DNA of 64,000 nt from Podochytrium sp. JEL0797 (taxonomy: Eukaryota; Chytridiomycota; Chytridiomycetes; Chytridiales; Chytriomycetaceae), in NCBI GenBank assembly GCA_027596195.1, contig JADGJG010000034.1, forward strand, positions 1 to 64,000, read 5' to 3'. Positions 1 to 11,239 of this stretch are shown here, piece by piece. Positions within the stretch are counted from its first letter, which is position 1, and each line of letters starts with the position of its first letter. Below the pieces are notes generated by a model. It ran no database searches, was not told where the DNA came from, and saw nothing but the letters and a program-made list of their open reading frames with translations. A program made the translations under genes and the position numbers.

Positions 1-1
1 A

Positions 2-340
2 CAAACTGTCGCGGGCCATCATTTGAAAATAGATCCTCTCCAGCTTCACCATCAAGCTGGCGTCTTCTGCTTCTCGAATTTCAGCAAAACGAAATCTCGC
101 GAAGTAATCAAGATCTTCGCGTCCGAACCCGCCCTCGGCGTTGAATTTTCTGTGTCCGACATGCCCTCTTTGAAGACTAATGATCCTTCGTTTCTCGAGC
201 TTGAGCGCGGCGATTTGGTTCTGGTCACCTTCACATGTGACTCGAATCGCGTGATCTTGATTGACCACATCTTGACCTTTCATTTCGCCATATCCTCATA
301 TTTTCTTTTCTACATTTTATTCAAATTAAATTTAATATAA
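2..340 (+). CDS. 3' end of an unknown protein gene (partial)
   Basis: The reading frame enters from the left edge of the window without a start codon and runs to a TAA at the right end. The codons favour C in third position (TTC, ATC, GTC, GCC), as in the secure genes here, while the antisense frame does not, so I take the plus strand as coding. The C-terminal residues are hydrophobic and phenylalanine-rich, ending in a possible membrane segment, but this last part is AT-rich and could instead be an intron or 3' UTR. No family is recognised. The A+T-rich DNA just after the stop fits a 3' UTR. Confidence 0.45.
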   Translation, partial: QTVAGHHLKIDPLQLHHQAGVFCFSNFSKTKSREVIKIFASEPALGVEFSVSDMPSLKTNDPSFLELERGDLVLVTFTCDSNRVILIDHILTFHFAISSYFLFYILFKLNLI

Positions 341-756
341 TTCTTCAAAAATCATCAATTAATAAAGCCTGTGGGGTTATGAGGGCGGCTTGTCACCGAA
401 TTAAATTATTAGATCATTCAGATGCATCGCTTCGAAGTCCATCGCGATTCGAATCAATCACATTCATCCAACGAGAGCCCAACCCGATTCGCCTGAAACC
501 AACCTCACCAATGAAAATCGCACCCGATCCCGTCGGGGAACCTACCGTTTCTCCTCTTTGATCGAGTTACACAATATCCACTCCGTGTTCCCAACAGTCC
601 AGGGTTGCCGAATCCTTCTTTACCCCTTCAGCCGGACTTTGAATCGGCTCGACCGTGCTTCGGATTGGAGATTTCCAACTCGTTTCGTCACCATCGCTCT
701 CAGCAGTTAATCTAAAATAGCTGAAACAAAGCGCATTCAATAGATCTTATGCAGAC
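341..756. other. intergenic stretch with no supported gene
   Basis: I see no reading frame with coding character here. The stretch separates the end of the left-edge gene from the tandem repeat that starts at 757. Confidence 0.5.
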
Positions 757-1488
757 CATAAAACTCGTACTTTTTCATAATGATTCAGTGCATTACATCA
801 AATAAAGTCAAAATATCGTGTTGAGAGCCCTTTACTAGTAGTCAAGCGAGCACCAAGCTCAGCCGCCACTGGGCGGCGATTTACGATTTGGAGGCATCCG
901 CTTTGAGTTAAGGGCTCAAACCAAGATTTCCTGCATGTTTTATATGTATTTCATGCCTTAATGACGAGAAATCGCACTTGTGAGTAGTTTAAATTGCTAA
1001 CAGGAGTTGTGGAAGTGTTTTGCGGAGCCAGAGCAAAACTTGGCAGTCGCGGTCCTGTAGAGCATAAAACTCGTACTTTTTCATAATGATTCAGTGCATT
1101 ACATCAAATAAAGTCAAAATATCGTGTTGAGAGTCCTTAACTAGTAGTCAAGCGAGCACCAAGCTCAGCCGCCACTGGGCGGCGATTTACGATTCGGAGG
1201 CATCCGCTGTGAGTTAAGGGCTCAAACCAAGATTTCCTGCATGTTTTATATGTATTTGATGCCTTAATGACGAGAAATCGCACTTGTGAGTAGTTTAAAT
1301 TGCTAACGGGAGTCGTGGCGAAGCCAGAGCAAAACTGCAGTCGCGGTCCTGTAGACCATAAAACTCGTACTTTTTCATAATTATTCAGTGCATTACATCA
1401 AATAAAGTCAAAATATCGTGTTGAGAGTCCTTAACTAGTAGTCAAGCGAGCACCAAGCTCAGCCGCCACTGGGCGTCGATTAACGAAG
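757..1488 (+). repeat. tandem repeat, ~300-bp unit, about 2.4 copies
   Basis: Three successive units begin with the same phrase (cataaaactcgtac) at 757, 1063 and 1357, giving periods of 306 and 294 bp. The third unit stops after about 130 bp. Units 1 and 2 are nearly identical apart from a 12-nt length difference near the unit end and scattered substitutions. Each holds a short inverted GCCGCC/GGCGGC hairpin in the first half. No open reading frame spans the unit and it does not resemble a 5S rRNA or tRNA gene that I can recognise. Confidence 0.9.
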
Positions 1489-1671
1489 GAAGAATAGAAA
1501 CTGTATCTTCGTTATTGATCTAAATGGTTTGAAGGCTTTGTCTTTCCGCGGTTCGTCACTGCTTCGAAGCTGCGGTGGTTCTACAGCGGGATAGTCTAAG
1601 ATGGGGTGGACTCGGAGAAATCTTTATATTCCTCAAATTTGACATCTCTTCCAAGTGCGACTCTGGTAATA

Positions 1672-1746
1672 GTGACAACGCGTTGATTCGCATTCCCCTC
1701 CTCCAGCTCCGAGATGCGGAGACGCGCGGTCGGTTGACGCGAGCGA
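1672..1746 (-). pseudogene. copied fragment of the third KH domain
   Basis: On the minus strand this piece translates to a stretch matching the third KH domain of the gene next door (same ARLRISELEEGNAN phrase, followed by QRVVTI instead of ERVVTI). The DNA match covers about 70 bp (here versus 2046-2125) and stops on both sides. No start, splice site or remaining KH domain is attached, so it is a partial duplication and not a gene. Confidence 0.75.
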
Positions 1747-1950
1747 TTCCCGAAAGGGAATATAAGAGATTTCGGAAACGCGAAGCCTTTTGATTTGTTC
1801 AACGGGAGGTGACAGAAACAAAAAGAAAACCCATGGGTGCACAAAGCGAACCCGAAAGCAAAAAAGGGGGGGTAGGGAAGGTTTTGGTGGTAGGGGACAA
1901 GAAGAACGAGAGTGGAAACAAAACACGAAGAAAGGGAGCCACGAAATCAT

Positions 1951-3116
1951 TTACTCTCTCTCCATCTCCATTCTTCTCTGCTTCTCCGCCTCCAATTGCT
2001 CATAAATCAACGACAAAGCCTTGGCAATCGCACCCGCACTGCCCACAATGGTCACAACACGTTCATTCGCGTTACCCTCCTCAAGCTCCGAGATACGGAG
2101 ACGCGCGTTCGACTGACGACGAATATTGGCAATAAACGATCCACCCTTTCCAATAATGCATCCAACCATGTCACTGGGGATGGCAAGGGTTTGGGTCTGC
2201 TGGGGTTCCGAGTCATTTCCGTCGGCACGAGGGGCACGCGGGGCAGGGGCAGCAGCCGAGTTTTCGTCAAAGCGTCCGGTACGTTGAAAGTTTCCACCAG
2301 AGTTCGAACGCGCCTGAGGAACGTACGGAATAATGCCAGCAACAGGAGTCCCCTCATTGTACACACACTCAGCGATATTGTACACCGCCACTTCAATGCT
2401 CTTGACGAGTCCCAAGACCTCGACAACGCGTTCAGTGGATTGGGGGAGCATGTCCTTCGAGACGACGAGTTTGGCGCCCGAGTCTTCCTGGATCTGCTTG
2501 ATTTTGGCACCGGCTTTTCCAATCACGGAGCCAATGAGGTGGTGCGAGACGAGGAGGCGGAGGGTCGCGCAGTCGGGGAATTGGGTGTGGGTGGAGGCGG
2601 GGGCGTCGATGAGGAGCTGTGCGATTTGGGCGAAGGCCTGGGAGAGAGAGAGAGAGAGGGAGAGAGAGGAGGGAGAGAGAGAGGAGGGTGAATAACTTGC
2701 TAGACACAATATAAGAAAAAGGAATAAAAGATCAATACCTTCGCAACCTGGTGCTTGTCTCCGCCAATAGAGAGGATGCGCTCGTGGACACCCGAGACAA
2801 CTTTGGAGACGCCCGCCTTGACGCCAGTGGCATCACGCAATGCAGCAACGTTTTTGCCGCCGCTGCCAATAATGACCCCGGCTTCTTTGGTGGAGACTAA
2901 AATAAAATAAAAATAAAAATAAATAAATCACATCACACTACTACACTACTACTACATCACACTACTACACCACCACATCATCTACTCACCAATCGCTCTC
3001 AGGGTCACAAGCTGCGACACTTCGTCCACGGGAGACTCCTCGTGCGAGGCATCCGCGGCAGCGACATCCGGGTTGAGCGAAAGGCCCGTGAGTTCGGCGA
3101 GTTCAGTGGAGTTCAT
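1951..3116 (-). CDS. triple KH-domain RNA-binding protein (PCBP/HEK2-like)
   Basis: CDS complement(join(1951..2637,2739..2896,2990..3116)), 323 aa. The three exons close in frame with GT-AG introns of 93 and 101 nt; the second intron has a long CT-rich tract (the GA repeat on the plus strand at 2640-2690). Three KH domains are visible: the first carries the variant loop IIGSGG, the second VIGKAG and the third IIGKGG, each followed by the usual helix. A Gly/Arg/Ala-rich linker separates KH2 and KH3. Poly(C)-binding proteins of this layout bind C-rich single-stranded RNA or DNA and act in mRNA stability, localisation or telomere silencing. The start at 3116 is the first ATG of the frame and precedes a short acidic N-terminus. 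The family is secure; the precise orthologue is not. Confidence 0.9.
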
Positions 3117-3915
3117 TGTCAGTGAGGAGAGAGTGGGTGGGTGTGGGTTGTAGTGGTTGGGTTGTTTGTGGTTCGGAAGTGGGGGCGAGCGAAGAGTGCT
3201 GCGGGGTGGGGATTTCGAGAGAAAAGTGGAAAAAAAACAAAGTGGGAAATTGCCCTCAAGAGGCAAGTGGAGGGTGTCCCTTTCGGGATCCTTCATGCGA
3301 TATTGGGAAAGGCCGTGATTTAATGAGGTCTTAAAATACGAAATCTGATTTGCAAAAAAGGGCGTGAAATCGGGCGGTCCCGAATGGAGCCGACCAACAC
3401 TTCATAAACAACTCAATAAGCCCCCTTGCCATCCCCAACATCTGCTTGATTCTTTTGCAGGGCTGGCAACCCATAACGTGCGCGTGTATTCGCAACCCCT
3501 CAGTGGCGACCAATCACCTACCGCGGCTCTCAGAGTCACCCGGTTTGGAAATTGGCAACTATAACATTCTTAACACGAGCAGTTCCAATCATAATACTTC
3601 GCCGGGAAGTAACCCGGCGGTGCGTGATAACGTGTCATCAGGCGTCCACCCGATCAAACTGTCAAACTAGAATACGAGTTCTGACTGTCTTGGAGAATTT
3701 AGATATTGATTAGTATTTATCGTTGCGACCAAGGAAGGCATTTGTGATTTTCAGGGCTTCCTGTATGGGAATTGGAAATTGATGGCACCCCCTCGATGCC
3801 GACGCGTTATCAAATGCGCTCGAGGTGAAGACCAGGTGAAGACTGCCTTGTGAAACGCTTTTATTTTACTTTCGTCTACCGGTCTAGTTATGAGGCACAC
3901 AACCACGCATATGCC
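3117..3915. other. intergenic region, no gene supported
   Basis: This holds the upstream region of the KH gene and the downstream region of the MFS gene. Short frames on both strands lack codon bias and splice partners. Nothing else is evident. Confidence 0.5.
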
Positions 3916-5490
3916 TCACGCCACCACCAACTCACCCTCTCCGACACCGCCTCCCACCTCCCCCTCTTTCCCAACCATCTCCTCCACCTTCCTCGGCATC
4001 CACCAGACCACCGGATAATAAACCGCCAACAATCCCGTAAACACAGCCATCTGTCCACCCCACCCGATCCCTTCATACAAGTACCCACCCACCATGGGAC
4101 CCACCGCGATTCCGAAAGAAAACACCAAATTCATGACCACATATCCCCACGTGTACAATTCTTTTGGAAGCGCAGCCGCAACCCCCGGCGCGACAGGTGC
4201 AAACGCGACACCCACCGCGAATCCAGCCACCATGAGCGTCACACACGTCCATGCAATATGCTCTGGCCCAGGAATCGCGAGGAGTGCCATCGAAAGTACA
4301 GTGGAAGGGATGGAAAAAAGACAGACTGTTCGCGTGCCGTATAAGTCAAACAAATGTCCGCCGAGAATGCCGCCGAGCACGTTGGGAAGGACAAACGCGA
4401 GGAATGTGAATCCGATTTGGGCAGAGTTGTAGCCGTAGAGGTCGGTGAGGTGGAGAGGGAGGGTTGGTTCGAGTTGAGTGAGGCAGAGGGAGAGAACTGG
4501 GGAAAAAAAGGACGCGTTGAATACAAAATCGCAAACTAAAACACGGCCACTTACCGAAACAAAGGGAACATACGACTGCCAGATCCTTTGAATTCCGTAA
4601 TGACCGAATCAAGCCAATTTTCGCCTCCTTTGCTGGTTCCCCGACTGCCGCTGCGCTCGAAGCGGCAGTTGATTCCATAACTACCACCTCGCTCGATGCA
4701 GCAATCACAGTTTGCGCCGAATCCTCCCTTAAAACACCCAACCCCCTCATCTCCACCCCCTCCACCTCCTCCTTCCCAACCCCCCTCCCAATCCCCTTCC
4801 TCTCCACAATCAACAACCGCCCCACCAAATCCAAAAAAACCAACACGGCACAAAACACAAACGGCCAATGCTTCCCAACCTCATACAACGCCCCCCCAAC
4901 AGGCGGACCCACCACCTGTCCCACCGCCAACCCCGAAAAAATAACCCCCATCACCATCCCGAGATTCTTGTCATCCCCGTCATACAAATCCGCGATAAAC
5001 GACAACCCCAACACAAACACGCCGCAACTCGCAAAGCCTTGGCAGAATCGGGCGAGGGCGAGTAACCAGAGGCTTCGACTTAATGCGAATAGGAGGATTG
5101 AGAGCCATACGACTCCGAGGGAGCCTACCATTCCCCATTTTTTGGAAATCAGGTTCCGTGATACGAGGAGGCCGAAGGAGAGTGAACCGCCAATGACGCC
5201 GAGGCCGTAGAGTGCGAGGAGGATGCCAATGTCGGTTGTGGGTTCGTTGATGTCTTGGAGGATGAAGGGGATGACTGGGGTTGGGGGGTTGGTTGTGAGT
5301 TTGACGTCAGTTTGGTCGGTGTGGGTTTGAAAAGGGAATTACTTGGGATGATGACGCTATAGACGGTGATGTCTGCGAATGCACCGAGGAACACGATGGC
5401 AACGGCAAAGTGCCGCGACGTTTGGAGCTGGCGGAGTTGCTCCATTCGAAATGGAGATGGGAGAGATTTTTTAGCGGTCGAATTTGTCAT
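3916..5490 (-). CDS. major facilitator superfamily transporter (VMAT/drug-H+ antiporter type)
   Basis: CDS complement(join(3916..4496,4555..5274,5343..5490)), 482 aa, with introns of 68 and 58 nt. About twelve hydrophobic segments are visible in two halves separated by a hydrophilic loop rich in Ala, Glu and Ser (encoded around 4600-4830). The first half holds a VYSVIIPIIPFIL helix, the LARFCQGFASCGVFVLGLSFIADLY region that corresponds to TM4, and GQVVGPPVGGALYE, matching motif C (gxxxGPxxGG) of 12-14-TM antiporters; the second half has GILGGHLFDLYGTR, the motif-A-like loop. Such proteins export amines or drugs in exchange for protons, at the plasma membrane or vesicles. The ATG at 5490 is used because the longer frame to 5541 starts only with GTG. 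The substrate cannot be told. Confidence 0.85.
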
Positions 5491-5918
5491 TCGCTGTGCG
5501 CGAGTAATCGCCTGATCCAAATCAAAAAAGCTTGACAACACACAAATAGAAGATGGTAATTACATTTATTTATTCAAAAAATGTCAGAAGTCTTCGTAAT
5601 GGCTATGAAAGAAAATGAGATTTTTTATATTCTTTCGGAATCTATATCCACCTCAGACTCCCTCAGACTAGTGAATTTACAAAATAGGTTATCTTTGTCC
5701 GGAAGGGACCAGGTCAATCGATTTCCCGATTTTACTTAAACTCCTCCCCCCCTCCTCTTCGATATGTAGCATTAAAATGCAAAAGTCAAACAGCTTGTGC
5801 AATCATCCCTGATTGCCGCGTTCGTCTGCAGGTTCAGGCAGAACCTCAATCAAGGTTCACTCAAAATCGGATAAGGCCATCTTGGCCAAGCCAGAAAAAT
5901 TGCCAAGGAACACGCTTC

Positions 5919-7592
5919 ATGTTGACCCAATCTGCCCTCCTTCTTCTCTGCCTTCTAACCATCTTGCTCGCCACCCTGACGGTTCCGGGCGAGGAAGACC
6001 TCAACCTCGCCAACTTCCCGTCACTGATAGCCTACAATCAAATTGGCCTGGGCTCGTGGATCCTCACCACAAACGTCTTGCTCAGCGTCATCTCCACAGT
6101 GCAAGGCATCTGTGTCACTGCCTGTGTCACCCTGTTCCTGTCTCATTTGGTCCGCATCATGCTCTCCAAGAAGGATGCCGACAAACCAGCCGCCGGCAGC
6201 GTCACATTCGCCACGCTCGACGTGGTTCTCATGGGGAATTACATGCAGTTGGCGAGGCAAATTTATGCGGGTCCGAATGCGGCGACAATATTTTTGGGAT
6301 GCGTTGCCGTGGGATTCGGGCGGGAGATTTCGCTGTGCAGGTTTTTAATATTTTTCAGCTCTAATTCGAAAGCGCGTCATTCTAATGTTCTACATACAAC
6401 GATTCCAGAGTTTATCCTACCCGACCTCGGCGGGTCGTTTCCCGTATGCGACCAACATCGCGTTCCCAAACACGAGCATTGTCGGATCCACGCTCATCTC
6501 GTCCACCAGCACCTCGACTGCTGTATCCGACAAGAGCTTTGTCTACTTCAGTGATGCTGTTCTCAATGTTGCCAAGGACTGCTCCTTGGGAATCTGCGGT
6601 GGCCTTTTCAACGGCTTGACATCGCTGCTCACATGCTCCGACCACCACGCGACCAACTGCACTCATACTGTAACCATCCAGTCTGACTACGACATGAGCT
6701 GCACGCCTAGTTTTCTGCAACCAAATTGGACCACACTGCCCCTCAACAGCGACATAATCCCCTTCGACCCCACCGACTCAACCGCAACCCCATCCATCCA
6801 ATGGAGCATGTTCCTGCAACTAAAAAATACCCCCATCCAAGTGACCTGCACAATCTACGCTGCCCAATCTCTCCGAACCGAGAATTCCCTCACTGGCACG
6901 ACAAACAAACTCACCTTGCACGTCTACAACCAACCCCCCTCCAAAATCACCACCGACCCTTCTTTACATCCCCAGTCCAAATGCCAAAACCTCCCATCAC
7001 CCCTCTGCATGCTCTTCCTCGTCGGAAACGTCATGAACGCGCCTTGGTCCGGAACGAGTCAAACCGCGGTGCAAAACAATACAGCCGGGTGGGGGCTCAA
7101 CACGCTCACGATTCCCATCCGCGAGAGTTCAAGCACAGACGCTCGAACAGTTGCGAGCAACTTGGAAACGTATATGCGTTTCTGTATCGAATCCGTGGTC
7201 AACGAATGATTCTGAACGGAGCTGATTCGCAAACGAACGAGAGTTGCACCTCTTGCGCGAATGTGTTAGCCAACGTGACGAGGAAATCGTTAGTCATGGC
7301 GTTCGTGGGGTTCGTGAATGGAATCGGAGCGCTGGCGATGGTAGCATCGATAGTGATTGGTTGGAAAACGGGGGTCCCATTCACACCATTCACTGCTGTT
7401 GAAGTCGCACAGCTTCCCGTACAGTGTGTGAATGTCAAGGCGATTGTTGAGGATTCGATGGCGGATGAGAATGTGCAGTTTGAGGTCGGGATTGAGGGTG
7501 CGGAAGGGTATCGGAGTGTGAGGAATTCTCTTGGGGTTTATGGGACGGATGTGAAGAGTGGGGAGGATTTCCTCCTCCGTCAAAACTCGTGA
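5919..7592 (+). CDS. orphan multi-pass membrane glycoprotein
   Basis: CDS join(5919..6340,6411..7169,7244..7592), 509 aa; both introns (70 and 74 nt) close in frame, though the second has only a modest donor (GTATAT) and uses an acceptor inside GAGAG. The N-terminus is a hydrophobic signal or anchor (residues ~3-20), followed by one or two further hydrophobic helices up to ~140. Then comes a ~250-residue Cys- and Thr/Ser-rich region with several N-glycosylation sequons (NCT, NWT, NNT), which suggests an extracellular domain. A last membrane helix lies near residue 410, before a ~90-residue tail that would be cytoplasmic if the Cys-rich region is outside. I do not recognise a family. The gene lies head-to-tail with the GST at 7664, only 71 nt downstream. 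Confidence 0.65.
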
Positions 7593-7663
7593 ATAAACAA
7601 GAATATACCCCCAACAAAAACCTGTCAAAAACCTGTCAAAAAAATCGCAACTCCGAATCACTG

Positions 7664-8430
7664 ATGTCACCCACACCCACCCTCCTCTACTCCGCCGCAG
7701 CCTCCTCAGCCTCCTGGCGCATCCGTGCCGCCCTCATCCACAAGCAAATCGCGCACGAAATCATCCCCATCAACTTGACCACAGGCCAACACAAACTCCC
7801 CTCCTACCTCCTCAAAAACCCTTCCGGCCTCGTCCCCACCCTCTTCCACAACGGAATCTACCTCTCACAGTCCATCGCGATCCTCGAGTACCTTGAAGAA
7901 GTGGTTCCCTCGAACCCGTTGTTGCCCAAGGATCCCGTCGACAGAGCCAAAGTCCGAGCACTTGCTGACATAATCGCATGCGATATCCATCCGTTGCAAA
8001 ACAAGTCTGTGTTGGAGAAGGTATCTGAGATTCAAGGAAAGGAGGGAAGAGACGAGGAGTTTGCGCGTTGGGCGATTGGGAGAGGGTTTGTGGGTGAGTC
8101 ACTCGAAATACCCCAGCGCGACTGATAATTTCTGATAATTTCGATATTGGACGCGACTAGCATATGAACAAATGCTCTCGGATACCATGGGCTCTTTTTC
8201 GTTTGGCAACTCACTCACCATCGCCGACATTTGCCTCGCTTCCATCTTTTACAACGCGACGGTGTAAGGTTCCTCATTATCGAATCGCGTCTCTAAATTC
8301 TTATTTTGCTAGGAAATACTCTCTTGATATGACTCCGTTCCCAAACATCAACAAGGTCATTCAATCCGTGAACGACACTCCTTGCATCAAGCAGTCGCAT
8401 CCTGACCTGCAACCGGCTCCAACTGAATAA
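7664..8430 (+). CDS. glutathione transferase, zeta class / maleylacetoacetate isomerase-like (copy 1)
   Basis: CDS join(7664..8093,8161..8263,8313..8430), 216 aa, the family's usual length. The N-terminal thioredoxin-fold domain has SSASWRIR at the active-site turn, then NPSGLVPTL (cis-Pro) and QSIAILEYLEE, the glutathione-contact segment. The helical C-terminal domain has RALADIIACDIHPLQNKSVL, typical of zeta enzymes. Zeta GSTs isomerise maleylacetoacetate to fumarylacetoacetate in tyrosine breakdown, or dehalogenate small acids. The active-site cysteine of the eukaryotic SSCSWRVR motif is Ala here, as in some bacterial members; the catalytic Ser is kept. A second copy sits at 13066-13823. 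It converges with the ABCG gene, with only 53 nt between the stops. Confidence 0.88.
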
Positions 8431-8483
8431 ATGATTATCATTTTATTATTGTTGCAAATAAAGAGCTCGCTTTCTACGCGAAT

Positions 8484-10768
8484 CTATTTTCCTTTCTTGG
8501 GCTTCGCTTTGACTAATTTTCGAGAAAAAAGAATCAGCAAACCCCCAGTCGAAAAACGCAAAAGAACTCACCCAGCTTATTCAAATTATAATACGCCAAA
8601 CCAATCATCGCCACCATAATCGAAAGCAGAATCAAACAACACGCCGTCACCGTCAACGACTCGTCTCCAAACAAATTCGAAATCAACTGGTCTCCCACCG
8701 ACGTGCCACTTAATTGACTGCGAATCGCGCCTTCAAACGAATACTTCATGGGCGACACGTACTTTAACCAGCGAAGCCAGGCGGGGATTTGGGCTGTGTT
8801 GACGAAGAATCCGCTGAAAAGCTGGATGCAAGTTTGGTTCATTCAGCTGATCACAGACAAGGAATCACAACACGCACCATCATTGGCATAAGAATCAGAG
8901 GCATAATCAGCAACGCGACTTCGAGGCTCGGAAACGAACAAGCGCAACAGACACCAATCGAGAATCCAACGAACGCAGCCAACACCACGATACCAACCAA
9001 AGTAAAGTACTTTCCAGCATCATTCGCCATACCTGCCATGAAATAAATGATGGAGATCTGAGCCCTGTTGGGAAAAGAGTAAATTCGATGAATATATAGG
9101 CGGCGAAGAATCAAACCATGGAAACAAGATCAAGAGTGGGATTTCAACGCCAATTTTGGTAAGGAAATAAGCTGGTAGTGAATAATATCCAGCTCCAAAT
9201 TCTCGGACAAAGACGTGCTTTGCCTTTCCAAAGACCATCAAATTTTCCTAAAAACAACGCGTTTCAAAATCAATCCTAGCCAAAAGAAGAGAAAAAGTAA
9301 CAGCCATACCTGAGAATTCGAAAAGATTCCATTGATGCTCACAAAAAACAACACCCCCAACGAATTCTGCTGCGTCACATTCTCCGCTTGCCCACTCTGC
9401 TTCAAATAAATCAACCCAATAATCAACCCGATGACAGTATACTGGACACTCCGGGATCTCAAAATGAGAGGATTTCTGAACGTGTTTCTCGATTCCCTTC
9501 CAAACAGGTACGAAATCTGCGTCCCAAAACCCGCCGTCGTGCGTTTCGATTCTTCCGCAATCCCAGCCACACACGGCGCATTCACTGCACTCATCACATT
9601 CCTACACGCCTCAGATCCCGGCCATAACCCCAACAACCGTTCAATCCGTTCCTTATTCGTTTCCCCATCCACCCTCTGCACCACCGCCTCCACACTCTTG
9701 GACACATCATCCTCAAGCGGAATCAACGACAACTCATCCTCATTATTCACAATATGATAGAAAAAGAAATCGGCTGGGTTACTCGTCTTTGGACACGCGT
9801 ACCCCAATTTCCGAAAATACGCAATCGCGTCGTGCGCGGGTCCCTGATACATGACCTTCCCATCCGCGAGCAACAACAAATCATCAAACAGGTGATAAAT
9901 CTCGGATGAAGGTTGATGAATCGTTGCCACAACGGTGCGTCCGTCGTTATGCGCGATATCCCTCAGAGTTTGGACAACATTGAAAGCCGTGAATGTGTCG
10001 AGCCCGGAAGTAGGTTCATCGAGAAACAAAACGCGCGGGTTCGTGACCATTTCCATCGCCATTGCACACCGCTTTCTTTCCCCGCCACTTATCCCTTTAA
10101 TATGTGTATCCCCAATTGCCGTATCCTTACACTTGCCCAAATTCAACTCCTCAATAATCTCATCAACGCGTTTCACACGTTCCTCAACCCCAACCGATTT
10201 CGGAAGCCGCAACGTGGCACTCATTGTAATCGCTTCCGTAACCGTCATAGTCGACAGAATCACGTCTTCTTGAAACACGAACCCGGAAACGTGTTTGATT
10301 TCGTCCCCGGACACGGAGACAGAGTTGACTTTGATTTCACCGCTCATGGATCCGATTTTGGCTTCACCGGCGAGGAGATTTAGGAAGGAGGTTTTGCCGG
10401 CTCCGGAGGCTCCCATGACGGCGGTGAAGCGGCGCGGTTTGAAGATCTGTTGTATTGGTCCGATTGAGAAGCACGATTTGACGATCCCGGGGCACAACTC
10501 ACGCCGGTGATATTCTAAACGCGATTGCGTTAGTCAACTTTCTAACCATATAGAATATATTCCATTTACCTTCAAGATCGTCTTTTCCGTCACAACCTGC
10601 GAATTCAAAATTCCGAGCGTTAAAAAAATCCAAAACGACGCGATCAACCACGCGTACCGTCTTGCGACCTTCCTTGCTCGTAATCGGAACCGAGAAACAT
10701 AAATCTTTGAACACGATCTGGCATTCAGCGGCTGTTGAACCCACGTGGTGGGCTTTTTCGTCTGCCAT
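8484..10768 (-). CDS. ABCG (White-type) half ABC transporter
   Basis: CDS complement(join(8484..8512,8572..8821,8878..9064,9117..9247,9310..10514,10570..10768)), 666 aa, normal for a half transporter. The nucleotide-binding domain comes first: Walker A GASGAGKTS, signature ISGGERKR, Walker B VLFLDEPTSGLD and the switch histidine in TIHQPSSEI. The membrane domain follows with about six helices, including the late re-entrant region before YVSPMKYSFEGA. Half transporters of this kind dimerise and move lipids, sterols or xenobiotics across the plasma or organelle membrane. The last exon encodes only nine residues, a Lys-rich tail. All six exons close in frame. The ATG at 10768 is the first in the frame. 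A ~120-bp element shared with another gene lies ~105 bp upstream of the start. Confidence 0.93.
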
Positions 10769-10872
10769 TTTCGGGATGTTTGGTCAGATCGAATTGTCAG
10801 GTATTCCGACAGTATTTTTTCTTGGCCCTACCCCTTCATTTCAAATTCAAGGAGGTCATCATTTGAAATTTA

Positions 10873-10990
10873 GATCGAAGGGGGTCCTACTGACAGTTGT
10901 AAATCATCAGGGTGGTCGTTGATCCAAAGGGTGGGGCAGCGGGTTCAATCGGGTCCAAGGTGACCAGACAACCCTCTCTGGCGATGGGAT
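10873..10990. repeat. dispersed ~120-bp element, copy A, upstream of the ABCG gene
   Basis: This stretch matches 12768-12890 in the same orientation over its whole length with small substitutions (shared phrases cagggtggtcgttgat, gggtggggcag and ctctctggcgatggga). It lies 105 bp upstream of the ABCG start codon. The other copy lies 44 bp upstream of the preferred F-box/WD40 start codon. Both genes are on the minus strand, so the position suggests a shared promoter or 5' UTR element, or a small mobile repeat. Confidence 0.8.
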
Positions 10991-11239
10991 CAGGGATACT
11001 CGGAGCTTATGGAGTCTTAGGCCAAGAATCCATCTACCACCAGGCGGCACTACCCGCTGCCCCGCGACTGCGCTTCACGAGCTGTCAGCAAATATCAAAT
11101 TTGAATTTTTTCAGAATGCATGTAATGTTTACTGTCCAAAAAAAAGAGAAAAGAAACAGAGAAAAAAGAAAATGCGAGAGAAATAACAGCGTGAGAAGTT
11201 GAGTGCCAGAGAAATAATGGGGGTGTGTGTAGGTGGTAA

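Noticed and set aside
2640..2700. GA-rich microsatellite on the plus strand.
   Set aside because: On the minus strand it is the CT-rich tract before the acceptor of the second KH-gene intron, so it is explained.
5491..5541. Extension of the MFS transporter start to 5541.
   Set aside because: That frame begins with GTG; the first ATG is at 5490.
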